DNA from: an uncultured Eubacteriales bacterium
GTDB lineage: Bacteria > Bacillota > Clostridia > Christensenellales > Aristaeellaceae
NCBI GenBank assembly: GCA_902789795.1
Contig: CADAPM010000010.1
Span: 1-55,438 of the forward strand
Direction of reading: 5' to 3'
DNA length: 55,438 nt
Notes under the pieces: generated by a model
What the model saw: only the letters and a program-made list of their open reading frames with translations
Told to the model about the DNA's origin: nothing
The model's database searches: none
Program-made: the position numbers and the translations under genes
Shown here: positions 33,969-42,293 of the stretch, in pieces
Numbering within the stretch: the first letter of the stretch is position 1
How the letters are laid out: every line of letters begins with the position of its first letter

Positions 33969-33984
33969 TGCTTCTCCCCTCCTT

Positions 33985-34031
33985 TATGTTTGATTCAAAA
34001 ATATTTTATCATACATATTTCGTGCTGTCAA
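33985..34031 (-). promoter_or_regulatory. ohrR promoter with overlapping operator-like palindrome
   Basis: On the - strand: TTGACA (34031-34026), 17-base spacer, TAAAAT (34008-34003). TATGTTTGAT (33985-33994) and ATCATACATA (34008-34017) form a near-perfect inverted repeat covering the -10 region. An inner TTGATTCAA half-palindrome is centred near 33995. This is how a MarR-type repressor would block its own promoter. Confidence 0.65.
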
Positions 34032-34050
34032 TGAGACCGATTGTAACAAA

Positions 34051-34080
34051 AATGACCCTCACTCCGGTTTGGGGGTCATT
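34051..34080 (-). terminator. Terminator overlapping the end of the MATE fusion gene
   Basis: On the - strand AATGACCC (34080-34073) pairs with GGGTCATT (34058-34051), followed by TTTTG. The left stem lies within the last codons and the loop contains the stop codon of the MATE fusion gene, so coding sequence and terminator are shared. Confidence 0.7.
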
Positions 34081-35804
34081 TTGATCGTCAGGTTATTCAG
34101 GTTCAGCGAATAGGTGTAGCGGATATCGTCGGCCATGGCCATGACCACGCGGATGCCCAGGGCGTCCTTGCCCTCCCGGGGCGTATAGCTGACCGGGTCG
34201 AAGGAGCGGCAGTCGTCCCGGAAGCGCAACACCCAGCGGCCGCCCTTGTGCTGGATGCGGACGGACAGGTGGTTCTTCCCGTCCGGCGCAAAGCCGTGCA
34301 GCACCACGTTGGTCGCCATCTCCTCTACGCACAGGGCGATATGGTTGGCCGTCTTTTCACTCTGCCCATGCGCTCTGCAGAAGCGCTCCGCAGCCTCCGC
34401 GGCGGTCACCGCGTCGGTCACGGTGTGGATCTCCGTTTCCAGCAGGTTTTCGGGCGCCACGCCGAAATCCCGGTTCAGCAGCAGGTAGGACTGGGCCTTC
34501 AGGGTAAAGCCCCCGGTTTTGCGCCAAACGTATATCGCCGTCAGCAGGAGGGTCAGCGCCTCCCCCGCCACAAAGTACAGCCAGACGCCCGGCACGCCCC
34601 AGGGGATGCTGAACAGCAGCCCGCAGAGCGCCGGCAGCGCCGCGCCTTCGAGCACGGAGATGGTCTCGGTCAGGACCACCCGCCCGGTGCCCTGGTACAG
34701 GCTCTTGAGCGCGTTGTTCACGCAGCAGAAGCTCAAGCCCAGCGCGTAGAGCCGGAGCCCCAGCACGGTCAGGTCCCGGGCCGTGCCCGCCTTGGGGATG
34801 AAGACGCCCACCAGCACCGGGGCGGCCAGGGCCAGCGCCGCGCCCACCGCGATGCCCAGGATCACGCCGTACCGGGTCAGCAGCTTCAAAAGCTCCCCGA
34901 GCCCGCGGCGGTCCTCCTCGTGGAACAGGATGCCGGACAGCGTCAGGGAGACGCCGCCCACCCCGGTCGAGATGCAGTTGCTGGCATTGCCGATGGTCAT
35001 GAGCACGGAATAGGCCGCCACCGCGTCGCTGCCGCCGGCCCGCAGAAGGATCTTGTTGAGCAGGAAGACCAGCACCACCGAGGAGGCCATATTGAACACC
35101 GCGGGCACGCCGCCGGCCAGCAGCTCCCGGATCTTCGGCGCGGTCACGTACCTGAGCGAGAACCTGAACACGCATTTCGGTGATAGGAAGTATATGAGAG
35201 CAATGACCATGGCCACGTAATAGCTCAGGGAGGAGGCCAGGCCCATGCCGAACATGCCGCCGTGGAAGACGAAGACGTTCAGCAGGTCCAGGGCCACGTC
35301 CGACACCGTCATGCCCAGCACGGCCACGATCAGCAAGCTGCTCTTGCCCGCCATCTGCAAAAAAGGCACCAGCACCAGCGCGCCCATGGAGCCGGGCGCG
35401 CCGATGATGAAACCCGCCAGGTAATCCCGCGTCTGATCGAACAGCTCGCCCTCTCTCCCCGCGCCCATGGCCGTAGCCAGGGGATCGCGGAACAGGAGCA
35501 CCAGGAGCATGAAGGCCAGGGACAGGCCCAGCATCAGCGCTACGGCGGAGGAGTAGCCCCTGTCGGTCTCCTCTTTGGAGCCGCTGCCCAGGGACCGGCT
35601 GCAGGCCACCTGAACGCCCGCCGCCAACATGCTGCCGATGGCGCCGATCACCAGCAGGACCGGATTGGCCAGCCCGTAGGCGGCGATGGCCTGCACCCCC
35701 AGGCAGCGCCCGATCACGATATTGTCGATCAAAAGGCATAAAGAAACCGTCAGCGCAGACAAAGTCTGCGCTGCCAGCATCTGTTTGATCAGTTTGCGTA
35801 TCAT
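34059..35804 (-). CDS. MATE transporter fused to RsbW-like GHKL ATPase domain
   Basis: This 581-residue protein has an N-terminal multidrug/oligosaccharide-type MATE transporter (about 1-445, twelve helices, for example LCLLIDNIVIGRCLGVQAIAAYG). It then runs into a cytosolic GHKL domain (about 455-581). The N-box is VEEMATNVVLHGF; the G1 box is RFRDDCRSFDP, with the usual DxGxG glycines missing; the G2-like part is GKDALGIRVV. This C-terminal part resembles anti-sigma kinases such as RsbW/SpoIIAB. The gene overlaps the upstream one by four bases (ATGA). It is the end of an operon encoding a SpoIIE-type phosphatase, an RsbW-like kinase and a STAS protein. Partner switching may thus act directly on transport, which is inference. 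Confidence 0.85.
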   Translation of the reverse strand: MIRKLIKQMLAAQTLSALTVSLCLLIDNIVIGRCLGVQAIAAYGLANPVLLVIGAIGSMLAAGVQVACSRSLGSGSKEETDRGYSSAVALMLGLSLAFMLLVLLFRDPLATAMGAGREGELFDQTRDYLAGFIIGAPGSMGALVLVPFLQMAGKSSLLIVAVLGMTVSDVALDLLNVFVFHGGMFGMGLASSLSYYVAMVIALIYFLSPKCVFRFSLRYVTAPKIRELLAGGVPAVFNMASSVVLVFLLNKILLRAGGSDAVAAYSVLMTIGNASNCISTGVGGVSLTLSGILFHEEDRRGLGELLKLLTRYGVILGIAVGAALALAAPVLVGVFIPKAGTARDLTVLGLRLYALGLSFCCVNNALKSLYQGTGRVVLTETISVLEGAALPALCGLLFSIPWGVPGVWLYFVAGEALTLLLTAIYVWRKTGGFTLKAQSYLLLNRDFGVAPENLLETEIHTVTDAVTAAEAAERFCRAHGQSEKTANHIALCVEEMATNVVLHGFAPDGKNHLSVRIQHKGGRWVLRFRDDCRSFDPVSYTPREGKDALGIRVVMAMADDIRYTYSLNLNNLTIKMTPKPE

Positions 35805-36421
35805 TCCGTTTTCCCGTCAGGCATCTTCTTGAGGATGGTCATTTCGACCGTACGTCCCCGAATGGACACCTTCACCTCGTCCGCCACATGGGCGACCACG
35901 GACTTTTCCAGCTCGTCCCAGGCTTCCCGGGCCGGGCCGTCCTCTTTTTCCGCCTGGGCATGCAGCGCGCCCTTGTACCGCACCATGGACCATTCCCAGT
36001 CCAGGGCGGGCTTGGAAGAGTGGTCGTACATGCCGGGCAGCAGCAGCGGGTTGGTGAAGGCCACCACGTCCTCGTCCTCATTGCGGTCGAAGAGGTCGCG
36101 CAGCCGGCCCATCAGGCCCCGGGCGGACTCATTCCTGCCGCTGCTCGCAGTGGAGAGGAGCCGCTCCCGCTTGCCGCTGTCCATGCGTGTTTCGACCTGC
36201 AGGTGCAGGCCGTACTCATGATCCTGGGTCTCGATCCAGAACTTGCCTTCCGTTTCCCCGGTCAGGGAACCCATCAGGCCCATCATTTCCTCGGTCAGCA
36301 GGCGCAGGTGTAGGGCATCCTTGGCGGGCAGGTCATAATAGGCCGCCGTCTTTTCGGCCTGCTCCAGCACCGCGCCCATCTGCAGTTCCCGGCTGGAGAC
36401 CTTGACCACATCTGTCTTCAT
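35801..36421 (-). CDS. Degenerate GHKL-like protein of the partner-switching operon
   Basis: This 206-residue soluble protein has no clear family. Residues about 20-90 read like the front of an RsbW-type domain: a helix LHLRLLTEEMMGLMG where the N-box would be, but without its Asn, followed by a strand KFWIETQDHEYGLHLQVE. No DxGxG or G2 motif is present. The rest is helical and charged, ending VSIRGRTVEMTILKK. It may be a pseudo-kinase or adaptor that binds the STAS protein. It lies between the STAS gene and the MATE fusion and overlaps the latter by ATGA, implying linked synthesis. Confidence 0.6.
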   Translation of the reverse strand: MKTDVVKVSSRELQMGAVLEQAEKTAAYYDLPAKDALHLRLLTEEMMGLMGSLTGETEGKFWIETQDHEYGLHLQVETRMDSGKRERLLSTASSGRNESARGLMGRLRDLFDRNEDEDVVAFTNPLLLPGMYDHSSKPALDWEWSMVRYKGALHAQAEKEDGPAREAWDELEKSVVAHVADEVKVSIRGRTVEMTILKKMPDGKTE

Positions 36422-36431
36422 TCAGGCTGCC

Positions 36432-36734
36432 TCACTGGATGTCCAGGATGTCGGCAAAGCCCGTCACATCGAAGACCTCGCGGACGATCTCGTTCACATG
36501 GGTGACCGTCATGCCGCCCTTGCGGCTCATGATCTTATGGGCGGAAAGCAGCACGCGCAGGCCGGCGGAAGAGATGTAGGCCAGGTTGGCAAAGTCCAGG
36601 GTCAGCTTCTCGGCCCCGTCCATTTCCGCGTTCAGTTCCTTTTCAAGCTCCGGGGCGGTCATGGTATCCAGACGGCCCTCCAGGGCGACCTGCAGGTGGG
36701 AGCCTTCCTTCTTCTTGGTGATCGTCATCGTCAT
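36432..36734 (-). CDS. STAS-domain anti-anti-sigma-type protein
   Basis: This 100-residue single STAS domain is of the SpoIIAA/RsbV type. LTLDFANLAYISSAGLRVLL carries the phosphorylatable serine position (Ser55/Ser56), preceded by the N-terminal strand LQVALEGRLDTMTAPEL. In the classical switch the kinase phosphorylates this serine and the PP2C phosphatase removes the phosphate; both enzymes are encoded in this operon. GGAGG lies upstream, and the gene is only eight bases from the previous stop. The usual partner, a sigma factor, is absent from the window. Confidence 0.9.
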   Translation of the reverse strand: MTMTITKKKEGSHLQVALEGRLDTMTAPELEKELNAEMDGAEKLTLDFANLAYISSAGLRVLLSAHKIMSRKGGMTVTHVNEIVREVFDVTGFADILDIQ

Positions 36735-36742
36735 TTCCTCCT

Positions 36743-37366
36743 TCAGTTCCAGGGCGTATAGCGGTACAGGATCTCGGACAGGTGGCCGTTTTCGTCAAAG
36801 GTGACCTCGGTGTTGTCCGCAAAGGAATGGATCTCTTCGTTCAGGTACCGGGTCAGCAGGTCCTTGAGCGTGAGCTCGGTGGGGTCATCCGCCTCGGGAT
36901 TGCTCCAGTCCATGAAGCGCAGGGTGGAATCCGCCCGGACCTCGATCAGGAACAGGTTCTTGTAGAAGCGGTTCTCCGTCTCGGTGACCGCGTAGTAGTA
37001 GCCCGCTTCGTTCTTGTACAGGTACAGGGTGTTGTACTCGCCGGTCAGCTCGTAGCCAAACTCGTCCTGGCTGATGGCCTTGATCAGGAACTCGTCCGAA
37101 CCGGTCTGCAGGATGTCGCCCGCTTCCAGGGACTCGATCTCGTCCGCCACATAGGTCTCCTGCTCGCAGATCTGCAGGTACAGGGTGGCCTTTTCCATGT
37201 CCTCATCGCTGGCAAAGCCGTCAATGAAGGCCGTGAAGGTCTTGCCTGCCACCAGGTTGCGCAGCGCTTCGGGCACGATGGGCTCCACCGTATCCGCGTA
37301 CGCGCCTGCCGTCATGGAAATCAGGAGCGCGGAGATCAGGAACAGTGCGATCAGTGTCTTTTTCAT
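36743..37366 (-). CDS. Secreted hypothetical protein in the partner-switching operon
   Basis: This 207-residue exported protein has a Sec signal (MKKTLIALFLISALLISMTAGAYA, cleavage before DTV). The mature part is acidic and rich in aromatic residues, with no recognised domain. ATG 37366 follows GGGAGGATCC; the longer frame would start inside the kinase gene. It is odd to find a secreted protein between the RsbW-like and STAS genes. It could be a ligand or partner of the phosphatase's extracellular sensor domain. Function is unknown. Confidence 0.7.
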   Translation of the reverse strand: MKKTLIALFLISALLISMTAGAYADTVEPIVPEALRNLVAGKTFTAFIDGFASDEDMEKATLYLQICEQETYVADEIESLEAGDILQTGSDEFLIKAISQDEFGYELTGEYNTLYLYKNEAGYYYAVTETENRFYKNLFLIEVRADSTLRFMDWSNPEADDPTELTLKDLLTRYLNEEIHSFADNTEVTFDENGHLSEILYRYTPWN

Positions 37367-37383
37367 TATGATGGATCCTCCCA

Positions 37384-37791
37384 TTATATTTTCTTTTTCA
37401 GGCACAGGATGTTGCTCCCGTCCCTGTATTGGTAGCTGACTTCATCCATGGTCTTGCGCACCAGGAAGATGCCCAGGCCGCCGATCGCACGCGCCTCCGT
37501 GTCGAGGGTCGTGTCCGGCTCTTCCTGCTTCAGCGGGTCGAAGGGAATGCCCTGGTCCTCAAAACAGATCGAAAACATCCGGGAGCCCTCGTCAAAGCTC
37601 AGGCGCACGGTGGCGCTACCGGGCCCGTCCGGATAGGCGTACCGGGAGATGTTGCTGAAGATCTCGTCGATCGCCATGTCGATCTGCATTTGGGCTTTCA
37701 TGGAGCAATCCAGTTTTTCCAGTGTCTCATCGATCCACGCGGTCACCCTGGGGATGTTCTCGATCAAAGCAGGCAGTGTCATCTCCTGCAT
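37384..37791 (-). CDS. RsbW/SpoIIAB-like serine kinase (GHKL)
   Basis: This 135-residue protein is a stand-alone GHKL ATPase with intact boxes: N-box MAIDEIFSNISRYAY, G1 FEDQGIPFDP and G2 IGGLGIFLVRKTMD. It matches the anti-sigma kinase family that phosphorylates STAS proteins. It lies just two bases after the SpoIIE-type phosphatase gene and is followed by the secreted-protein and STAS genes, so a full kinase/phosphatase/STAS set is present. Confidence 0.9.
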   Translation of the reverse strand: MQEMTLPALIENIPRVTAWIDETLEKLDCSMKAQMQIDMAIDEIFSNISRYAYPDGPGSATVRLSFDEGSRMFSICFEDQGIPFDPLKQEEPDTTLDTEARAIGGLGIFLVRKTMDEVSYQYRDGSNILCLKKKI

Positions 37792-37793
37792 GG

Positions 37794-39980
37794 TCAGTCC
37801 TCCTTTTCAGCGGCCTGCGGGCCCCTGTATTCCAGACACAGCATGGTCATGTCGTCAAACTGCTCGGCGTCCTGGACGAAATCGTCCACCGCCGCGCGCA
37901 CGTTTTTGAGTGCCGCCAAGGGCTCGGCTTCCGGCGCGGTGTTGAGCGCTTTGACCAGCCGCTCCATGCCGAACAGCTCCTCCTTGGCGTTGGTGGCCTC
38001 CGGCACGCCGTCGGTGTAGACGAACAGCCGGGCGCCGGGTTCGAGCTGGAGCGAATACTCCTTGTAGCGCATCCCCTCCATGCCGCCGATCACGAAGCCG
38101 TGCTTGTCCTTGCACAGCTCGTAGCTGCCGCCGGGACGGCGGATCATGGGATACTCGTGCCCCGCGTTGGCGGCAGTCAGTTTGCCGGTGGAAAGCTCCA
38201 GGATGCCCACCCACACGGTGACGAACATCTGCGGCTCGTTGTTGGAGAAGATCGCGTCGTTGGTCTTGGCCAGGATCTCCGCGGGCGAACGTCCCAGCAT
38301 GGCGACGCTCTGCAGGATGATCTTGCTGGCCATCATGAACAGCGCCGCCGGCACGCCCTTGCCCGATACGTCGGCGATCACCATGCACAGATGGTCGTCG
38401 TCGACGAGGAAGTAGTCGTAGAAGTCGCCGCCCACTTCCTTGGCGGGATCCATGGAGGCGTAGATGTCGAATTCCGGCCGGTCGGGGAAGGCGGGGAAAA
38501 TGTGGGGCAGCATGGCCGCCTGGATCTTGGTCGCCAGGGAGAGCTCCGTGCTGATGCGCTCCTTCTCCGCCGTGACCTGCTGGATGGTGCCCATGTACTC
38601 CACGGTCTTGTGCGAGATGCTGGCAAAGGCTTCCGCCAGCTCCTCCACCTCGTCGCCGGTGCGCAGGCTGTCATCCATCTTGAATTCCAGGTTGTCCTCG
38701 TTCAGCTCGGAGATCCGCCGGGTGATGGTGTTCAGCGGCTTCACGATGCGCTTGCCCAGGATCAGGGCGCTCGCCAGGGTCAAAAGCGTCACGAGGATCA
38801 GGAGCACGATGACGGTGCGCTTGGAGTTGCCCGTGTTTTCCTGATATACCTGGACCGCCTCTTCCTGGATCCTGGCCGAGCTGGCCGTCAGCATCGCTTC
38901 CGGCTGCTTGCTCAGCTCCGCGTCAAAGGCAGACACCAGCACCCAGCCCGTCGCCCGGATGGGCGAGGAGGTCAGGTAGTACTGCCCGTTCTGCAGCGCT
39001 CCCTGCTCAACGCCGGTGCGCTCGCCCTTCAGCGCGGTCTCGACCGCCTTGGCCAATACCGGCAGGGAGGACAGGCGCAGGTCGCTGCCCCGTTCCGCTT
39101 CCGGCAGGGGGAAGGCCTCGGCCAAGGGCGTCAGCACGGCGCAGCCGTTCTGGTTGACCAGCAGGCGATATTCGCCCTCCACCGTGGAGGAAGCCAGGAC
39201 CTCCTCCATCTCGGCCAGGAACATGTCCGTGCCCACGACCGCCTGCAGGCTGCCGTCCGGGCCGTAGACCGGCATGGCGCACTCTACGCAGTAGGCCCCG
39301 GTATTGGCGTCCGGCTCACCGTCGGTGAACACCAGGCCGCCTTCCCGCACCGCCTTCTGGTACCAGCCGCGCTGGCGCGGGTCGAAGCTGCGGAGCTTGC
39401 CATCCCTGAACCAGGTGGACGAGGTGGCGCTCACCGACAGGTGCGCGCCCTCCGGGATCCCGATGTACACGGTGGCCACATCCGCGGCGGGACAGAGGGA
39501 AACCAGCGTCTCCGAAAGGTTGGAGAAGAGACCAAGCTTTTCCACGATGGCCGGGTCGGAAGGATCCACGCCCTCCGCATACAGCACCTTCGCCTTCCAC
39601 TGGCCGTCATCCGCGGGATCGGGCGACTCATAGGGCACCGGATCGTAAGCGTCCGGATCAGCCAGCAGGCTGGTCACGCGGTCCGCCACGAACCGCACGC
39701 GCTGGGCCGCGCCGTCAAACATCGCGTTGGCGATATCGGCCTCCACGCGGGTAGAGCGCTCCAGGGTCTTCTCGACCACGGCGTCCATGACCTGGCCCGT
39801 GATCTCCCCGATGGCCGCCTGCTGCTGGGCGTTGGATTCCGACGCCAGATCAGTCAGCATGTTGCTGTGGTGGATCGAGACCGCCATGTAAGCCGCCGTC
39901 AGCAGCAGCACCGTGAACAGGATCAGGTTGAAGACCTTGTTCTCGATCCCGCCGATGACAAGATTCTTAATTCGTCTCAT
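37794..39980 (-). CDS. dCache-HAMP-SpoIIE/PP2C serine phosphatase
   Basis: This 728-residue membrane sensor phosphatase has a first membrane helix at about 15-35 and an extracellular double-Cache sensor at about 40-345. A second membrane helix (VIVLLILVTLLTLASALIL) follows, then HAMP with VKPLNTITRRISELNED, and a SpoIIE/PP2C domain at about 460-720. The metal-binding motifs are complete: EVGGDFYDYF, VIADVSGKGVPAALFM, LFVYTDGVPEATN and FDDMTML. It should dephosphorylate the STAS protein in response to an outside ligand. It is the input of the partner switch. Confidence 0.93.
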   Translation of the reverse strand: MRRIKNLVIGGIENKVFNLILFTVLLLTAAYMAVSIHHSNMLTDLASESNAQQQAAIGEITGQVMDAVVEKTLERSTRVEADIANAMFDGAAQRVRFVADRVTSLLADPDAYDPVPYESPDPADDGQWKAKVLYAEGVDPSDPAIVEKLGLFSNLSETLVSLCPAADVATVYIGIPEGAHLSVSATSSTWFRDGKLRSFDPRQRGWYQKAVREGGLVFTDGEPDANTGAYCVECAMPVYGPDGSLQAVVGTDMFLAEMEEVLASSTVEGEYRLLVNQNGCAVLTPLAEAFPLPEAERGSDLRLSSLPVLAKAVETALKGERTGVEQGALQNGQYYLTSSPIRATGWVLVSAFDAELSKQPEAMLTASSARIQEEAVQVYQENTGNSKRTVIVLLILVTLLTLASALILGKRIVKPLNTITRRISELNEDNLEFKMDDSLRTGDEVEELAEAFASISHKTVEYMGTIQQVTAEKERISTELSLATKIQAAMLPHIFPAFPDRPEFDIYASMDPAKEVGGDFYDYFLVDDDHLCMVIADVSGKGVPAALFMMASKIILQSVAMLGRSPAEILAKTNDAIFSNNEPQMFVTVWVGILELSTGKLTAANAGHEYPMIRRPGGSYELCKDKHGFVIGGMEGMRYKEYSLQLEPGARLFVYTDGVPEATNAKEELFGMERLVKALNTAPEAEPLAALKNVRAAVDDFVQDAEQFDDMTMLCLEYRGPQAAEKED

Positions 39981-40009
39981 TCATTCTCCCCTTCCGGGAT
40001 GGTATTCTT

Positions 40010-40038
40010 CCGGCCTGCCTGGGATGCAGGCAGGCCGG
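40010..40038 (-). terminator. Strong hairpin between SH3 protein and phosphatase genes
   Basis: CCGGCCTGCCTG (40010-40021) pairs perfectly with CAGGCAGGCCGG (40027-40038), 5-base loop. No T-run follows on the - strand, so it is more likely an attenuator or a processing/stability element within the operon. Confidence 0.7.
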
Positions 40039-40050
40039 ACGGGCTGGGTT

Positions 40051-41223
40051 TTAAGCAGCGGGCACGAAGTCCAGTTCGCTCAGGAAGTCGATGCACATCT
40101 GGGTCTGGGCGTCGGTCAGCGTCTGGTTCTTGGCCGAGGGATTGGGGGTCATCAGGAACTCGATGGAATATCCCTTGTACACGGACAGGATATCCACGAA
40201 GTCGGCGTCATCGCCCACTTCCTTGGCTACCAGCAGCTTGGTGCCGTAGGCGGTCTCCTTGTAGGAGATCTCCACGTCGTTCATTTCCGTGAAACTCTCT
40301 TCGAGGGTCGCCAGCGCTTCCGCGGGCAGGTCGTTCATCCGGTCCACATTGGCGTACATCTCGTCAAAGGCGATGGTCAGCTGCAGGGTGGGCTTCTCCG
40401 TGTCCGCGGAGGAGATGAAGGCGGTGATCCTGGAGCCCAGGGTGTTGATCAGCTGCATGGTATAGCCTTCGGGCAGCTTGCACTGCAGGGAGAACTCGCC
40501 GTTCACGTTCAGGGAGCCCATCTGCTCCTTGACGGGAGCCGCCGGCTCCTGGATGACTTCGCCCATCACGGCCACGTAGTTCTTGCTGACATAGCCGGTC
40601 TTGCCGGTGGCGGGGTCGATCGCCTTGTACCACTTGTTCGTCTCTTCGATGGCGGTCAGCTCCGTGCCGTCCGCCAGGGAGTAGATGCGGTCCGCCGCCA
40701 CGCCGGGGCCGACGCGGAAGTTGACCCAGCCGGAGGTGCGGCTGGCCTGCACCCTCAGCACCAGCGGAGCCGCCAGGGAGCGGGCGCTCTTGAGCTGCTT
40801 GTTCAGCTCTTCCAGGTTCCTCTTGCGCTCTTCTTCCTTGGCCCTCTTATCCGCCTGCTGGTCGGCATCCTTGGGCTTGCTCTTGACCAGGTAGCGGGTC
40901 ATCACGTAGCCCACGCCGTCCTTGCCCTTGGAGAACTTGATCACGGACCAGTCCGCGTTGATGATCACGGGGCTGAGCACGGTCACCTTCGTGCCGTAGT
41001 CCAGCTGGCCGATCACGTTCTTGCCGGACTTGGGCTCGCTGCGCACATTCAGCTTGCCCTTGTTCTTGGTGGAGACATACATGGTCTTGGGCCAATCCTT
41101 CGGGTCGATGCCCATGATCTGCTCATCGGTCATGTAGCCGGGTTCGCTCTCCATCAGGGCCGTCGGCACCATGGACAGGAGCATCACCGCGATCATAAGC
41201 AGGGTTACGATCTTCTTTGCCAT
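40051..41223 (-). CDS. Secreted SH3b-domain protein
   Basis: This 390-residue exported protein has an N-terminal Sec signal (MAKKIVTLLMIAVMLLSMVP) and two bacterial SH3 modules. The first (about 48-110) has KLNVRSEPKSGKNVIGQL; the second (about 165-220) has VNFRVGPGVAADRIYSL and TGYVSKNYVAV. A charged coiled-coil segment (about 118-148) lies between them. The last ~150 residues are unrecognised. SH3b domains often bind peptidoglycan, so it may act at the cell wall. It precedes the phosphatase gene in the same operon. Confidence 0.85.
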   Translation of the reverse strand: MAKKIVTLLMIAVMLLSMVPTALMESEPGYMTDEQIMGIDPKDWPKTMYVSTKNKGKLNVRSEPKSGKNVIGQLDYGTKVTVLSPVIINADWSVIKFSKGKDGVGYVMTRYLVKSKPKDADQQADKRAKEEERKRNLEELNKQLKSARSLAAPLVLRVQASRTSGWVNFRVGPGVAADRIYSLADGTELTAIEETNKWYKAIDPATGKTGYVSKNYVAVMGEVIQEPAAPVKEQMGSLNVNGEFSLQCKLPEGYTMQLINTLGSRITAFISSADTEKPTLQLTIAFDEMYANVDRMNDLPAEALATLEESFTEMNDVEISYKETAYGTKLLVAKEVGDDADFVDILSVYKGYSIEFLMTPNPSAKNQTLTDAQTQMCIDFLSELDFVPAA

Positions 41224-41296
41224 AGAATGAACCTCCTATTTTCCCGTGCGCCCGCAGCGCGCGGATGATATCAACAGTAACAGTTCGCGCTGGGTT

Positions 41297-42097
41297 TTAC
41301 TCGCCCTGGTAATCGTCAGCGTTCATCAGGTTTTCAAAGACCAGGCCGTCGCCCGCGTGATCGGAGCAGTCCCAGAGCAGCTGACCCTGATCGTTGAAGG
41401 AGAAGGTGGCCACGCAGCCCTCTTCGTTCACGTCCTGCGCGGACACGAACTCGCCCTTCTCGTCATAGGTGTACACAGTCGCCAGGCCCACCGCGCCGAT
41501 GGTATCCGTCGCGGGGTCATAGGTCCCCTTGAACATCCAGTCCGTGCTCTCAAAGGCGCTGTTGGCCCAGTGAACGTCGATCACATAGATGTCGTCGGCG
41601 TCCCACACGATGTTGATCTCCGCCCGGTCGCACTGGTATTCGCCCTCAAAGCGGCCGATCTTCACAAATTCCATGCCCGCGCCGGCGTCTTCCTTCTGGT
41701 CCTTCCAGATGAGGTGGCCGTTCTCCAGGATCTCGAAGCTGGCGGCGCCGTCCTCATATTCCACGGTCCAGGCTTCGCCCGCCTCATGGGTCTTGGAGCC
41801 GAAGGCCGCATCCTCCAATATGCCGGTCTCCGGGTCGTAAGAGGGTGAATATTCCCACACCAGCTGTTCGTCCATCATATCGCCAGTCGTCTGCCGGATC
41901 ATCACCCGGAAGCCGTCATCCTCACAGTATGCCTCCAGCAGCGTTCCGCCGCAGGCCCAGTTGGTGTCATAGCGCAGGCTTTCGGGATACTTCTGGGCAT
42001 ACCCGGCTTCTTCCTCGGCCAGGGCAGCACTCGCGCACACCAGCATCAGCGCCAGCGCCATAATCATCCATTTTGTTGTTCTCTTCACGTTTCTCAC
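41297..42097 (-). CDS. Secreted hypothetical protein, first gene of partner-switching operon
   Basis: This 266-residue exported protein has a Sec signal (KWMIMALALMLVCASAALA). The mature part is acidic, with many Asp, Glu and Trp residues and beta-repeat-like strands. No domain is recognised. AAGGAGTGAG precedes the ATG. It is the first gene after a good promoter. Like the two other secreted proteins of the operon it may work in the envelope, possibly with the dCache sensor. Confidence 0.75.
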   Translation of the reverse strand: MRNVKRTTKWMIMALALMLVCASAALAEEEAGYAQKYPESLRYDTNWACGGTLLEAYCEDDGFRVMIRQTTGDMMDEQLVWEYSPSYDPETGILEDAAFGSKTHEAGEAWTVEYEDGAASFEILENGHLIWKDQKEDAGAGMEFVKIGRFEGEYQCDRAEINIVWDADDIYVIDVHWANSAFESTDWMFKGTYDPATDTIGAVGLATVYTYDEKGEFVSAQDVNEEGCVATFSFNDQGQLLWDCSDHAGDGLVFENLMNADDYQGE

Positions 42098-42127
42098 TCC
42101 TTCCGTAGGATCTACGGTCCTCTTTAT

Positions 42128-42156
42128 AGTTTATCGCACGGCGGGCTTTTTGGCAA
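42128..42156 (-). promoter_or_regulatory. Promoter of the partner-switching/MATE operon
   Basis: On the - strand TTGCCA (42156-42151), 17-base spacer, TAAACT (42133-42128), about 30 bases before the first gene. The short palindrome CCGTAGATCCTACGG lies between promoter and start. The whole operon to 34059 is closely packed. Confidence 0.65.
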
Positions 42157-42293
42157 GGTTTTTTGGGCATTTACTTGTTAAAATCCGGTTTCGTTCTGAG
42201 GCCAGCGCATAAGGACGGAAGGAAGACCGAACGCGGGATACTGTCATTTCATTAAAGTGCAATATTTACAATAAAATCAGCAATTTATCCTAT

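Noticed and set aside
40010-40038. Terminator splitting the partner-switching operon in two
   Set aside because: The stem is strong but no T-run follows on the transcribed strand and no promoter is visible before the phosphatase gene, so I kept one operon with an internal hairpin.
37722-40292. 856-codon open frame on the + strand
   Set aside because: It is the antisense shadow of the dCache-HAMP-PP2C phosphatase gene, whose domains and motifs are complete on the - strand; the shadow has no recognisable domain and no ribosome site.
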